Source: Breznakiella homolactica (lineage in GTDB: Bacteria > Spirochaetota > Spirochaetia > Treponematales > Breznakiellaceae). From it: DNA of 64,000 nt. Below, piece by piece: positions 28,316-37,619 of the stretch (within the stretch, counting starts at the first letter, position 1; each line of letters opens with the position of its first letter). The position numbers were made by a program, and so were the translations under genes. The stretch covers positions 868,001 to 932,000 of the forward strand of contig NZ_CP067089.2 in assembly GCF_016616095.2 (NCBI RefSeq). The letters are read 5' to 3'. The notes under the pieces were generated by a model. The model worked only from the letters and a program-made list of their open reading frames with translations, did no database searches and was not told the DNA's origin.

Positions 28316-29083
28316 TCAGGATCCCGGAAGTCTCATTACTCCAAGAAATGTCGGTGAACTGTATATCGGCGCAATATTGTCATCCACCCCAATGGCCACA
28401 ATGTAAAATGAGGCATAAGCATAACTGCTTCCGGTCTGCTGAACCACATCGGTATTCTTTGAGGCATAGGTACTGTTCCGCAGATCGGCAGTGTTTCTGA
28501 AATACCGGTCCGGTTCGGGATCGAAATTCGCTGCCCCGGGGATAGATGAATTTCTGAATAGATTATAAGTTTGAACGTGAATGACACCCAAACTATCGGT
28601 ATAACTCAGTCTCATAACCGGTATTGTGGACGCAGATGTTTCGATAAAATCCAGGGTAACGGTATACCCCGAGGCATTGGAGCCGGATAAAACATTCTCC
28701 AAGTTGCCATTCTCCAATGCGATCAGGTTGTAATTTCGCCCGTTGAATACGGAGCCGATATTCGCTGTTGAGCTTCCGCTGGTATTATTCTGAATTTGGT
28801 ATTCCTCGGTATACCGCTCCAGATACTGGTAATCACTGTACAGCGTCGAATGGATGCTGCTCATGGCGGAAGAATCAATTTGCGATGTATAGTTTGCGTT
28901 GCTGAGGTAGATGCGGTAATAAATACCGTAATACTGCAGGTAGCTGTTGGAGTATGATAACCTTGAAATAGTAACCTGCGTGTTGGCAGTTGTATTAACA
29001 TTGCTCTGCGGCACCGGATCGAGATACAGGTAATCCTCAATGCCGCAGGAAACAAAAGAAATAATTACTGCAGCCAATCCCAA
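28316..29083 (-). CDS. Lineage-specific lipoprotein, start uncertain
   Basis: The protein is rich in Ser, Asn, Tyr and Thr and lower in GC than its neighbours. Near its N-terminus a hydrophobic stretch ends in FVSC, a lipobox. The only standard start is TTG 29083, which leaves a very short signal without basic residues. The frame continues upstream through TANKIISSLIRFLG, a much better signal peptide, and GAGGAG (29126-29131) lies 6 bases before an ACG at 29119, so the true gene may start there. No known family. It is the last gene of the recA-rpsA operon direction. Confidence 0.7.
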   Translation of the reverse strand: MGLAAVIISFVSCGIEDYLYLDPVPQSNVNTTANTQVTISRLSYSNSYLQYYGIYYRIYLSNANYTSQIDSSAMSSIHSTLYSDYQYLERYTEEYQIQNNTSGSSTANIGSVFNGRNYNLIALENGNLENVLSGSNASGYTVTLDFIETSASTIPVMRLSYTDSLGVIHVQTYNLFRNSSIPGAANFDPEPDRYFRNTADLRNSTYASKNTDVVQQTGSSYAYASFYIVAIGVDDNIAPIYSSPTFLGVMRLPGS

Positions 29084-29141
29084 AAAACGGATCAGGCTCG
29101 ATATAATCTTATTCGCCGTAAACAGCTCCTCTTTTACTTTC

Positions 29142-29834
29142 TTACACTCCGCCGGATGCGGTTATCGCCGCGACCCTACTGCTGGCGAGGTTCGCCCAGT
29201 TCTGTCCCGGCCACTGTTCAATAACATTCCTATAGGCAGCAACCGCGGCTTCGGTATCCCGCTGTTCCTCATAGAGACGCCCGACGGAGAACGCGGCCCT
29301 GGGAGCCCCGGGGAATGTATCCGCGTATTCCAGCGCTCTGGTATAGAGCTCAATCGCCTTAATGGAGTTACCCTGCTCTTCGGCGGCAACCGCGGCGTTA
29401 AAAAAGGAAACCGGAGCCAGGTAAATTCTCGGAGCCTTGCCGGCGGCGTTCACCCACGCGTGTTCGGCTTCAAGCCATTCTTTTTTATCCGCGTGGATAT
29501 CCGCGATAATGTAGTAGGCCCGGGCACCCGCATAGCCTGATTTCTTTCCGGCGAACTCACTCAACGAAGCAATAAACTGCCGGACTTCATCTTCCTTGAA
29601 AGGTTCATTCAAATCGACCCTCAGGGATTCATACTGTTCATAATAGGCTTCAACTTCAGCTATGGCCTTTTCCTGGGCCTTTTCGCTGATTATGTATGCG
29701 GCGGCAATACCGACAAAAACAACTACCACCGCGGCGGATACGATCAGAATTATTTTTCTGTGATTCTGTATAAAATTGACAAGTTTCTCCGTAATTTTAG
29801 TGGGTTCGTTCTTGCCTGATGACGGATTAGCCAT
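29142..29834 (-). CDS. Membrane-anchored TPR protein
   Basis: A 230-residue protein with a cytoplasmic N-terminus of about 28 residues, one membrane segment (about 29-51) and TPR-like helix pairs across about 105-225. The overall plan resembles YfgM-type proteins, periplasmic partners of secretion or folding factors, but this is only a resemblance. It starts 3 bases after the upstream regulator gene, whose product may be functionally unrelated. Confidence 0.8.
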   Translation of the reverse strand: MANPSSGKNEPTKITEKLVNFIQNHRKIILIVSAAVVVVFVGIAAAYIISEKAQEKAIAEVEAYYEQYESLRVDLNEPFKEDEVRQFIASLSEFAGKKSGYAGARAYYIIADIHADKKEWLEAEHAWVNAAGKAPRIYLAPVSFFNAAVAAEEQGNSIKAIELYTRALEYADTFPGAPRAAFSVGRLYEEQRDTEAAVAAYRNVIEQWPGQNWANLASSRVAAITASGGV

Positions 29835-29837
29835 TAT

Positions 29838-31358
29838 TTACTCCTTTGGGTTGAAAATATTCAGTTCTTTAATCAAACGGGACAAATACGTACGCTGAAT
29901 ATCCAGCGACTTTGCCGCTTCGGTCTGGTTCCAGTCGTTTTCTTCCAGAATTTTCGAAATATAGTGGGCCTTGAAAATATTGATTGCCGTTTTAAGGCTC
30001 CGGTTCTCCTCGTCATAGCCGCCGCCGGAGTCACTCGCGGAATTTTTTAAAAGCAGATCTTCCCTCTGGATGTATTTTTCCTTTCCGATGACACAGGCCC
30101 GTTCAATACAGTTTTCCAGTTCCCTGATATTTCCCGGCCATGCGTAGGATAAAAGGGTCTCCATCGCCTCATTGGAAAATCCGTCGAAATGCTTTTTTGT
30201 TTCCCGGATGCCTTTTTTCAAAAAGAAATTAGCCAGTTCGGGAATATCCTCGGGCCGCTGCCGCAATGGCGGAATGTAAATGGGGAGCACATTGAGCCGG
30301 TAGTACAGATCGCTCCTGAACTCCCCCTTCTCCACCAAAGTTTCGATGTCCCGGTTTGTGGCTGCCAGAATTCTGACATTCACCGTAACGGAAATATCTG
30401 ATCCGACTTTCTCAAAGGTTTTCTGCTGAATAACCCGCAGCAGTTTTGCCTGCAGCTTCATGGGAAGGTCGCCTATTTCATCGAGAAAAATGGTCCCGCC
30501 GTCGGCCAGCTCAAAACGGCCCTGCCGGTTCTGGATGGCGTTGGTAAAGGCGCCCTTAACATGACCGAAGAGCTCACTTTCCAGAAGGCCCTCGGGAAGC
30601 GCCGCGCAGTTTACCCGTACAAAGGGTTTGTCGCTCCGGGAACTCCGGAGGTGGATCTGCTCGGCAAAAAGCTCCTTGCCCACGCCGCTTTCCCCGAGGA
30701 TGAGCACCGAAGAATCGGTTTTCGCTACCCGGTCGATAATTTCAAGTTTTTCGATAATAATGGGGCTTTTGGCAATTAATGTATGGTAACCCTGGTCGGT
30801 CTTAAGCTGATCCTGCAGGAGCTGGATTTCATCCCTGGCCCTTTCGAAGCTGCGGGCGTTCTGGAAGGCCATGGCAGCCTGGTTGGCGAAGATCTCCAGC
30901 CATTCCAGGTCATCCTGGGTAAAGTACTTATCATCCTTTTTGTTGATAAGCTCGATTACCCCGATGCATTCATCCTTGATCCGCATGGGAGCCGCCAGCA
31001 TGGTTTTTGAAGGGTATCCGATTTGGTTGGAAATCCCCACCAGATGCCGGCGGTCGTTTTTTACATCGTTGACGATTATGGAGGTATTGTGCTGCGCGAC
31101 CCAGCCGGCGATCCCCTCCCCCATATTTACGGTGAATTTCTTAACATCCGCGCCTTTTGAACCCAGTGCGATTTCAAAGTAAAGCTTATTATCGGTTTTA
31201 TTTACCAGGAGAAGGCTTGACGCCTCTCCTTCACAAAGCTTTGTCGCGGACTCTAGTATTTTCGTAAGCAGAGATCTGACGTCCGAATAATTGGAATTAA
31301 TAAGCGTATTAATCTCAATCAGAGTATTAAATTTTTGGACGTCAATTGTTGACAGCAT
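29838..31358 (-). CDS. Sigma-54-dependent activator-like protein with GAF domain
   Basis: A 506-residue three-domain regulator. A GAF sensor domain lies at about 20-165, an AAA+ domain at about 190-425 and a Fis-type helix-turn-helix at about 465-500 (QTEAAKSLDIQRTYLSRLIKE). Walker A is GESGVGKE (222-229) and Walker B is near FLDEIG (291-296). The sigma-54 contact loop reads GAFTNA (269-274) rather than GAFTGA, a substitution that may alter or retain sigma-54 contact. There is no receiver domain, so control is probably through a small ligand at the GAF domain. It lies 14 bases after rpsA. Confidence 0.92.
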   Translation of the reverse strand: MLSTIDVQKFNTLIEINTLINSNYSDVRSLLTKILESATKLCEGEASSLLLVNKTDNKLYFEIALGSKGADVKKFTVNMGEGIAGWVAQHNTSIIVNDVKNDRRHLVGISNQIGYPSKTMLAAPMRIKDECIGVIELINKKDDKYFTQDDLEWLEIFANQAAMAFQNARSFERARDEIQLLQDQLKTDQGYHTLIAKSPIIIEKLEIIDRVAKTDSSVLILGESGVGKELFAEQIHLRSSRSDKPFVRVNCAALPEGLLESELFGHVKGAFTNAIQNRQGRFELADGGTIFLDEIGDLPMKLQAKLLRVIQQKTFEKVGSDISVTVNVRILAATNRDIETLVEKGEFRSDLYYRLNVLPIYIPPLRQRPEDIPELANFFLKKGIRETKKHFDGFSNEAMETLLSYAWPGNIRELENCIERACVIGKEKYIQREDLLLKNSASDSGGGYDEENRSLKTAINIFKAHYISKILEENDWNQTEAAKSLDIQRTYLSRLIKELNIFNPKE

Positions 31359-31372
31359 AGAATGCAGTCTTC

Positions 31373-33106
31373 TCAGTTATTGCCTTTAGACTTCAGAAAA
31401 TCCCCGAGGGTAAAAGTTGAATCATCGGATTCTTCCGCAGCCATGTAACGGGACAGTTCATCCCGCTGCACCTTTTTCTGGTAGTCCCGTATGGAGAATG
31501 CCACCTTCTGCTTATCCGGCTGAATCTCTATGACAACAGCTTTGATTTTATCTCCCACATTGTATTTCTTGATTGCCTCATCGGGGTTTTCTTCCCGATT
31601 TTCCGGCAGGTTAGACTTATGGATAAGGCCTTCGATTCCCCCGGGCACCCGCACGAATAACCCGAAATCGGTTATTGAGGAAACTTCACCTTCCACCGAG
31701 CTTCCCGGCTTATAGGTTTCCGCGAAACTCTGCCAGGGATCTTCTGAAAGCTGTTTAACCCCAAGGCGAATATTGCGGTTCTCCGGCTCCACGGCGACAA
31801 CCATGACTTCAATTTCCTGGTCAACCGCCAGTTCACTCCCGGGATGTTTGACCTTTTTGGTCCACGACAGATCGTCCACATGGAGGAATCCGTCGATGCC
31901 TTCCTCAAGCTCAATAAAGGCGCCGGCGTTAGTGAGTTTGGTAACTTTCCGGGTGAGGCGTGTTCCTGCGGGGAACTTCTCTTCAATATCGTCCCACGGA
32001 TTGGCACTGACCTGCTTAAGGCCGAGGGAAACCCTTCCCGCCTGAAGGTCGTAGCCGAGGATCATGCATTCGACTTCATCGCCTATCTGCAGCATCTCAT
32101 CGGGGCGCTGGACTTTTTTGACCCAGGAAAATTCGGAGATATGGGCAAGCCCTTCGATTCCTTCCTCAAGTTCAATGAAGGCGCCGAAATCGGTAAGTTT
32201 GGTCACCGTGCCCTTTATGATATCATTTACATGGTATTTATCTTCAAAATGCACCCAGGGATCATCGGTGAAGTGTTTTAATGACAGGTTGATCCGTTTT
32301 TCATTCGGGTCAATCCGGATGACCTTGAGCTTGATTTCCTGGCCCTTCTTAACGAAGTCCTTGGGCCGGGTAACGTGGCCCCAGCTCATGTCATTGATGT
32401 GCAGCAGCCCGTCAAATCCGCCGAGGTCAATAAAGGCGCCGAAGGAGGTAAAGCTTTTTACAGCTCCGGTGACTTCATCCCCGACATGGGTATTTTCAAA
32501 GAAGGAATTGCGTTTCTCCTCAATTTCCTCTTCCAGCCACTTCCGGCGGTTAACAACGATATTAACCTTGCCGTCGGAGTACAGCCGCTCCACATAGAAG
32601 CTGGTTTTCATGCCGAGAAGCCGCTCCGGTTTGTCAACCTTCTGCGCGTCGGACTGGCTGATGGGAAGGAAAGCGTGAACCCCGGCTCCGAGGTCAACGT
32701 CATATCCGCCCTTAACGATTTTATGTATAGTTCCTTCCACGACCGTATGGTCCTGGAAAGCCTGGCGGAGATTCTTCCAAAACAGCTTTACATCCGCTTT
32801 CTGTTTTGAAACGATTACCTCTCCGTGTTTATTCTCTTTTGTTATAAGAATAACCGAAACTGTGTCCCCGATTTTCGGGATTTCGGTGAATTCCCCAATG
32901 GGAATTTTCCCCTCGGACTTATACCCCACATCAATAAAAACCTGGTCCGGGGTGACTTGAATGACGTATCCGTCAACAAGCTGACCTTCTTCCAACTGTT
33001 CGAGGGACTTGAGATACTCTTCCTGTAACTGTGTCTGGATATTGTCTGCGGAATTTTTCGACTCATCCATCGGACTAGTGTCCGAATCCACTTCCATCTG
33101 ACCCAT
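31373..33106 (-). CDS. rpsA: 30S ribosomal protein S1
   Basis: An RNA-binding ribosomal protein of 577 residues that helps mRNA docking. Six S1 repeats can be seen; repeats 3 to 6 have clear GAFIDL, GAFIEL or GLFVRV cores followed by GLLHI, GLAHI, GFLHV and GLIHK. AAGGAT lies 6 bases before the ATG. It follows cmk by 9 bases, the common cmk-rpsA pairing. Confidence 0.97.
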   Translation of the reverse strand: MGQMEVDSDTSPMDESKNSADNIQTQLQEEYLKSLEQLEEGQLVDGYVIQVTPDQVFIDVGYKSEGKIPIGEFTEIPKIGDTVSVILITKENKHGEVIVSKQKADVKLFWKNLRQAFQDHTVVEGTIHKIVKGGYDVDLGAGVHAFLPISQSDAQKVDKPERLLGMKTSFYVERLYSDGKVNIVVNRRKWLEEEIEEKRNSFFENTHVGDEVTGAVKSFTSFGAFIDLGGFDGLLHINDMSWGHVTRPKDFVKKGQEIKLKVIRIDPNEKRINLSLKHFTDDPWVHFEDKYHVNDIIKGTVTKLTDFGAFIELEEGIEGLAHISEFSWVKKVQRPDEMLQIGDEVECMILGYDLQAGRVSLGLKQVSANPWDDIEEKFPAGTRLTRKVTKLTNAGAFIELEEGIDGFLHVDDLSWTKKVKHPGSELAVDQEIEVMVVAVEPENRNIRLGVKQLSEDPWQSFAETYKPGSSVEGEVSSITDFGLFVRVPGGIEGLIHKSNLPENREENPDEAIKKYNVGDKIKAVVIEIQPDKQKVAFSIRDYQKKVQRDELSRYMAAEESDDSTFTLGDFLKSKGNN

Positions 33107-33115
33107 GGTTGATCC

Positions 33116-33748
33116 TTATATATGTAATTTCCCTATCAATTTGTCATAAACTTGGCCAATGGTCAAGTCCGAGGTATCCAAATAATCGACTCCGGGGGCT
33201 ATTTTTAGGCTTCCTTCGGCTTTATTTTTATCAATTTCGTCCCGTTCCCGGATTGATTTTTCTATTTCCTCCAAACTGAGCTTTGAAACCCCCTGGTCAA
33301 AGCGCCGTTTTGCCCGGGACAAGGGAGACGCGTCAAGATAAAAACGGTAATCAGCGTCCGGAAACACCACGGTGGTCATATCCCGTCCTTCAACAACCAC
33401 ATTGAGGCCCCGGGCGATTTTTCTGACAATATCGTTTACCACATGCCGGATCGGGACAATCGCAGATAGCCGGGCCACAGAGGCGTCGACTTCATCGCTG
33501 TGGAGGAGATCATCCACGTCCTCGCCGTTAAGGTATACCCTGCCGTTGGTGTAGTCAATGACCGCGGATTTCGCGTATTCCAGGGCTTTTTCGGGATCCG
33601 TCGGATCTATGGAATTCCGCAGACAGCCCAGGGTAATGGTTCTGTATAAGCTCCCGGAATTCACGTAGGTGAACCCCAAACCCTGGGCGAGTTTCGCCGC
33701 GATGGTGCTTTTTCCGGATCCCGCGGGTCCGTCTATGGCAATAACCAT
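33116..33748 (-). CDS. cmk: Cytidylate kinase
   Basis: Phosphorylates CMP and dCMP with ATP. The 210-residue protein has the P-loop DGPAGSGKST (6-15), the NMP-binding loop VVEGRDMTTVVFPDA and ASPLSRAKRR. ATG 33748 is chosen over the ATG at 33772 because GGAGG lies 6 bases upstream and the family begins MVIAIDGP. It lies upstream of rpsA in one operon. Confidence 0.96.
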   Translation of the reverse strand: MVIAIDGPAGSGKSTIAAKLAQGLGFTYVNSGSLYRTITLGCLRNSIDPTDPEKALEYAKSAVIDYTNGRVYLNGEDVDDLLHSDEVDASVARLSAIVPIRHVVNDIVRKIARGLNVVVEGRDMTTVVFPDADYRFYLDASPLSRAKRRFDQGVSKLSLEEIEKSIRERDEIDKNKAEGSLKIAPGVDYLDTSDLTIGQVYDKLIGKLHI

Positions 33749-33788
33749 GGTGCCTCCAAAGAAATCACGCATCCGGAAAAGAATGCGG

Positions 33789-34508
33789 TTATTCCATTAG
33801 TTCGTTTATTTCCGCCCCGGTCAACCGCCGGGATTCCCCTTCCTGCAGAGTCCCGATATGTACCGGTCCGATTCTTATCCGGTGCAGCCGCTCGGGGTGA
33901 AGGTGGAAATGGGAAAAAACCCGCCGGATTTCGCGGTTTTTTCCTTCAATAAGCACAATACGAAGGGATTTCCGGCCCAGGCGCTCAATATCGAGGCAGC
34001 GGTATGTTTCACCTTCAATTTCGACCCCCCGGCGGAACTGATCCAGCACCGTATCGGGTACCGGAACCGTGGAATCAACAAGGTATTCCTTTTCGATCCC
34101 CCGGGACGGGTGGCTTATCCGGGCCGCGAATTCCCCGTCATTCGTAAATAATATCAGTCCCGATGACCGGTAATCCAGGCGTCCCACATTGTACAGCCGT
34201 TCCTGGATATCAGCGGGAAGAAGTTCCCTGGCAAGGCGCCGGCCTTCGGGGTCGTAGGATGAACAGATATACAGAGGCGGTTTGTTCAGCACGAGGTAGT
34301 GCTTCCGGTCTTCCAGAAAAAGCCGGCGCCCGTCCAGACATACCGTGTCTTCCGGAGAAACCTTTGTTCCCAGTACGGTGACCCGTTCCCCGTTTACCGA
34401 AACCCTTCCGTCAAGGATGAGCTGTTCCGAAGCGCGCCGGGACGCCGCTCCCGCCCGGGCCAGAAACAGCTGAAGCCGCAGGTTTTTTCCGTTTTCCGGT
34501 TCCTCCAT
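33789..34508 (-). CDS. RsuA/RluB-family 16S/23S rRNA pseudouridine synthase
   Basis: A 239-residue enzyme that isomerises a uridine in rRNA. An S4 RNA-binding domain occupies about 10-60 (LQLFLARAGAASRRASEQLI). The catalytic motif GRLDYRSSGLILFTNDG has the active Asp at 112, and KNREIRRVF is near the C-terminus. RluB (23S U2605) is the usual partner of scpB in this gene order, but the target is not certain. It lies 6 bases after scpB. Confidence 0.93.
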   Translation of the reverse strand: MEEPENGKNLRLQLFLARAGAASRRASEQLILDGRVSVNGERVTVLGTKVSPEDTVCLDGRRLFLEDRKHYLVLNKPPLYICSSYDPEGRRLARELLPADIQERLYNVGRLDYRSSGLILFTNDGEFAARISHPSRGIEKEYLVDSTVPVPDTVLDQFRRGVEIEGETYRCLDIERLGRKSLRIVLIEGKNREIRRVFSHFHLHPERLHRIRIGPVHIGTLQEGESRRLTGAEINELME

Positions 34509-34514
34509 GGCTCC

Positions 34515-35066
34515 CTATTCTTCCCCGTTGAGTTCGAACCGGTCAAGCTCGCTTTCGTTAAGTTTGGGCAGGTCCGCGATGCTCTCCAGCCGGAAAAATT
34601 TGAGGAATTCCCTGGTGGTTCCGAACTGGACCGGCTTTCCGGGGATATCCTTTTTTCCGACCTCCCGGATGAGGGTCCGGTCCAGGAGGAGCCGGATCAT
34701 ATTGTCGGCGGAGACTCCCCGGATGGCTTCTATCTCGGCGCGGGTAATGGGCTGGGAATACGCGACAATGGAAAGGGTTTCCAGGGCGGCTTTGGAAAGC
34801 CGGGAGTCATTTTTTCTGCCGTACCGTTCCTTCAGATTCTCCCAGTATTCCCTTTTCGGGGAAATCATGATTCCCCCGCCGATGCGGGACAATTCGACAC
34901 CGGAATCCTCCCGGGCGTACCGTTCACCGAGGTTCTCCAGGGACTTCTCCACCACATCCTTGGAAAGGCCGGATATCCGCGCCAGGGCGCTTTCTTCCAC
35001 GGGGTCACCTTCAAGGTAGAGGATAGCTTCAATCAGCGCTGTCTCTTTCTCCAATCGTAACTCCAT
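34515..35066 (-). CDS. scpB: Segregation and condensation protein B
   Basis: A 183-residue winged-helix kleisin partner of the SMC complex that compacts and segregates chromosomes. Typical features are EAILYLEGDPV near the start, RAEIEAIRGVS and the VGKKDIPGKPVQFGTT block. The start overlaps the end of scpA by 38 bases, so the two subunits are coupled at translation. Confidence 0.95.
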   Translation of the reverse strand: MELRLEKETALIEAILYLEGDPVEESALARISGLSKDVVEKSLENLGERYAREDSGVELSRIGGGIMISPKREYWENLKERYGRKNDSRLSKAALETLSIVAYSQPITRAEIEAIRGVSADNMIRLLLDRTLIREVGKKDIPGKPVQFGTTREFLKFFRLESIADLPKLNESELDRFELNGEE

Positions 35067-35808
35067 CTATCTGCGCCTTTTCGTAGGGCCTAATAAGTAT
35101 GTCTCCGAACATACGGTTTTGAAATATGGAAACCATCCTGAATTTTACCGCCTCCAGAACCGCGAGGAAAGCGCATACTATATCCAGAACCGATCCGTTC
35201 CGGACCACCAGTTCGGTGAAGTTGCACTCTCCCTTGGATTCCAGCAGTTCATTCATCAGGGTTATTTTTTCGTTGACCGAAACTTCCTCATACAGGTCTA
35301 TGATCCGTTCCCCGGTCAGGTTTGTCATGAGGCCGGAAAATGTTTTGAGCAGATCCCAGATGTCGACTTTTTCCCAGAGTTCATCATCCGCAAAGGGAAG
35401 CGCCCGCTGCAGCTTTTTCCGCTCGATAACCCACTCCGCCTCTTTTTCCTTTTCTTCCATGAGTTCGGAGAGTTTTTTGTACTTCTGGTACTCGATGAGC
35501 CGTTCCACCAGTTCCTGCCGGGGATCTTCGGATTCGTCATCCATGTCGAGTTCCACCGGAAGCAGGAGCCGTGATTTGATATACAGCAGCGTTGCCGCCA
35601 GGGCGTGGAATTCCGTGAGATCATCGAGATCAAGCTCGGTGGCGTAGGTCAGATATTCCATATACTGCTCGGTTATCTGGGCAATGGGAATATCATAAAC
35701 GTTGACTTCATTTTTTTTGATCAGGAACAGCAGAAGGTCCAGAGGGCCTTCGAATTCCTTGAGTTTGAAGCTGTGGGCGTTGGTGTTATTTGCTTGTTCC
35801 ATGTACAT
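35029..35808 (-). CDS. scpA: Segregation and condensation protein A
   Basis: The kleisin subunit bridging SMC heads, 259 residues. The N-terminal signature FEGPLDLLLFLIKKNEVNVYDIPIA identifies the family, and a winged-helix C-terminal segment ends the protein. It could start at ATG 35808 or at 35802, with no clear Shine-Dalgarno. It follows folK by one base and overlaps scpB. Confidence 0.96.
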   Translation of the reverse strand: MYMEQANNTNAHSFKLKEFEGPLDLLLFLIKKNEVNVYDIPIAQITEQYMEYLTYATELDLDDLTEFHALAATLLYIKSRLLLPVELDMDDESEDPRQELVERLIEYQKYKKLSELMEEKEKEAEWVIERKKLQRALPFADDELWEKVDIWDLLKTFSGLMTNLTGERIIDLYEEVSVNEKITLMNELLESKGECNFTELVVRNGSVLDIVCAFLAVLEAVKFRMVSIFQNRMFGDILIRPYEKAQIDGVTIGERDSAD

Positions 35809-35809
35809 T

Positions 35810-36322
35810 TTAATTATATCGGCAGGTTCCTGCGTAGTAAATACCCTGGGGTGAAAGCTTATTGTAATAATCCCTGAGAAAGGTCCCCGACCGGGGGTCT
35901 TTTATGTCCGGAAACAGCTCGAGAACCGGAACCAGCACAAACGCCCGTTCGTGCATCCGGGGATGGGGAATTTCCAGGAGCGGCGGACGGGATACGATGG
36001 TATCCCCCAGAAGTATGATATCGATATCCAGGGGCCGTTCCCCCCAGCGCCGTTCCCGGCGGCGGTCCCGTCCGAACCGGCTTTCTATATCCTGGATAAA
36101 CCCGAGAAGCTCCTCCGGGGCCCCGGCAAAAAAACCCGCGGCCGCGGCGTTGAGAAATTTCCCCTGGTCGGTTATATACTGCGGATCGGTTTCATACAGC
36201 GACGATACCCTGAATTCCGACAGTCCGCCGCTCAGCGCGGAAAGAGCTCCTTCCAGGTTCTTTTTCCGGTCTCCCAGATTTGCCCCGAGGCTGAGTACCG
36301 CCAGGGGGCTGTCCGAGTCCAT
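35810..36322 (-). CDS. folK: 6-hydroxymethyl-dihydropterin pyrophosphokinase
   Basis: Adds pyrophosphate to hydroxymethyldihydropterin in folate synthesis. The 170 residues include SLGANLGDRKKNL near 11-23, SSLYETDP, the family signature WGERPLDIDIILLGD and HPRMHERAFVL. The start directly follows the recA stop (TAAATG). No other folate gene is in the window. Confidence 0.96.
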   Translation of the reverse strand: MDSDSPLAVLSLGANLGDRKKNLEGALSALSGGLSEFRVSSLYETDPQYITDQGKFLNAAAAGFFAGAPEELLGFIQDIESRFGRDRRRERRWGERPLDIDIILLGDTIVSRPPLLEIPHPRMHERAFVLVPVLELFPDIKDPRSGTFLRDYYNKLSPQGIYYAGTCRYN

Positions 36323-37519
36323 TTAGAACAGATCTTCAGGGGCGGCGGCTTCCGCGGCAGCCTTGGCCGGGGCGCTTGGAGCGGGAGCTTCCGCGGCCCC
36401 CTCCCCTTTGGCCTTTTCCGCATCAGCCGGAGTGCTGCTTTTCTTTTTGGTATTCTCCGGTTCGGTGTTTTTCACCTTTCCCGGAAAAATTAACGCCCGG
36501 AGCTTATCTTCAATTTCCTTGGCGAATTCCGGATTGGCTTCCAGATACGCCTTGGCGTTTTCCCGGCCCTGGCCGATCTTTTCCTCACCGTAGGCGTACC
36601 ACGCCCCTTTCTTGTCTATTATCTCATATTTAGCCGCCGCATCCAGGAGGCTCCCGATGGCGGAGACACCCTTTCCGAACATGATTTCCAGCTCCACCTT
36701 GCGGAAAGGCGGCGCGACCTTGTTTTTTACCACCTTTACCCGGACCCGGTTTCCGATGGCGTCGGCATCGCCTTTTTCCAGGGTTTCCATCTTACGTACT
36801 TCCAGACGTACCGAGGAATAGAATTTAAGGGCGTTGCCGCCGGTGGTGGTTTCGGGGTTTCCGAACATGACGCCGATTTTCATACGGATCTGGTTAATGA
36901 ATACCAGAATGGTGCGGGATTTCCCGATGGTCGCGGTCAGTTTGCGCAGGGCCTGGCTCATGAGACGGGCCTGGAGCCCCATGTGGGCGTCTCCCATATC
37001 CCCTTCGATTTCCGCCTGGGGGGTCAGGGCCGCGACCGAGTCAACCACAATCACATCCACCGCGCCGGACCGGACCAGGCTTTCGGTAATTTCCAGGGCC
37101 TGCTCCCCGGTATCGGGCTGTGAAACCCAGAGATCGTCAATATTGACCCCGAGGTTTTTTGCATATACCGGATCCAGGGCGTGTTCGGCATCCACAAACG
37201 CCGCTATTCCCCCCAGTTTTTGAGCCTCCGCGATGGCGTGAAGCGCCAGGGTCGTTTTACCGGAGGATTCAGGGCCGTAAATTTCAATAATCCGGCCCCG
37301 GGGATACCCGCCGATTCCAAGGGCTTCATCCAGCAGTATGGAGCCCGACGGTATTGTTTCGATACCCGCCGCGTTGATATGGGTTCCCAGTTTCATAAGG
37401 GAACCGGACCCGAACTGCTTTTCTATCTGGAGCCGGGCGGCTTCCAGGGCCTTTTCTTTTTCTTCTGATGAAGCTAAGGGGGAGCCGGTCCCCTTCCCGG
37501 GTTCACTCATCTTTGCCAC
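36323..37519 (-). CDS. recA: Recombinase RecA
   Basis: An ATPase forming filaments on single-stranded DNA for strand exchange and repair. It has 398 residues. Walker [10 protein letters not shown] is at 82-90, followed by Walker [13 protein letters not shown], the L1/L2 loops and [20 protein letters not shown]. The C-terminal 45 residues are a low-complexity Ala/Lys/Glu tail. GTG 37519 is chosen because GGAGG lies 5 bases upstream; the next ATG (37510) would be too far. I found no obvious LexA-type box. Confidence 0.98.
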   Translation of the reverse strand: MAKMSEPGKGTGSPLASSEEKEKALEAARLQIEKQFGSGSLMKLGTHINAAGIETIPSGSILLDEALGIGGYPRGRIIEIYGPESSGKTTLALHAIAEAQKLGGIAAFVDAEHALDPVYAKNLGVNIDDLWVSQPDTGEQALEITESLVRSGAVDVIVVDSVAALTPQAEIEGDMGDAHMGLQARLMSQALRKLTATIGKSRTILVFINQIRMKIGVMFGNPETTTGGNALKFYSSVRLEVRKMETLEKGDADAIGNRVRVKVVKNKVAPPFRKVELEIMFGKGVSAIGSLLDAAAKYEIIDKKGAWYAYGEEKIGQGRENAKAYLEANPEFAKEIEDKLRALIFPGKVKNTEPENTKKKSSTPADAEKAKGEGAAEAPAPSAPAKAAAEAAAPEDLF

Positions 37520-37563
37520 GTTTTCCTCCCATGAATATACGGCATGTTTTTTTATTTTGCTTC

Positions 37564-37593
37564 AATATATCACAGACTTCTTTCACAAGACAA
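37564..37593 (-). promoter_or_regulatory. Probable promoter of the recA operon
   Basis: On the minus strand TTGTCT (37593-37588) is followed after 18 bases by TATATT (37569-37564), about 45 bases before the GTG start. Confidence 0.5.
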
Positions 37594-37619
37594 GAAAGAT
37601 GTGAGCGTGCCCATAATAA

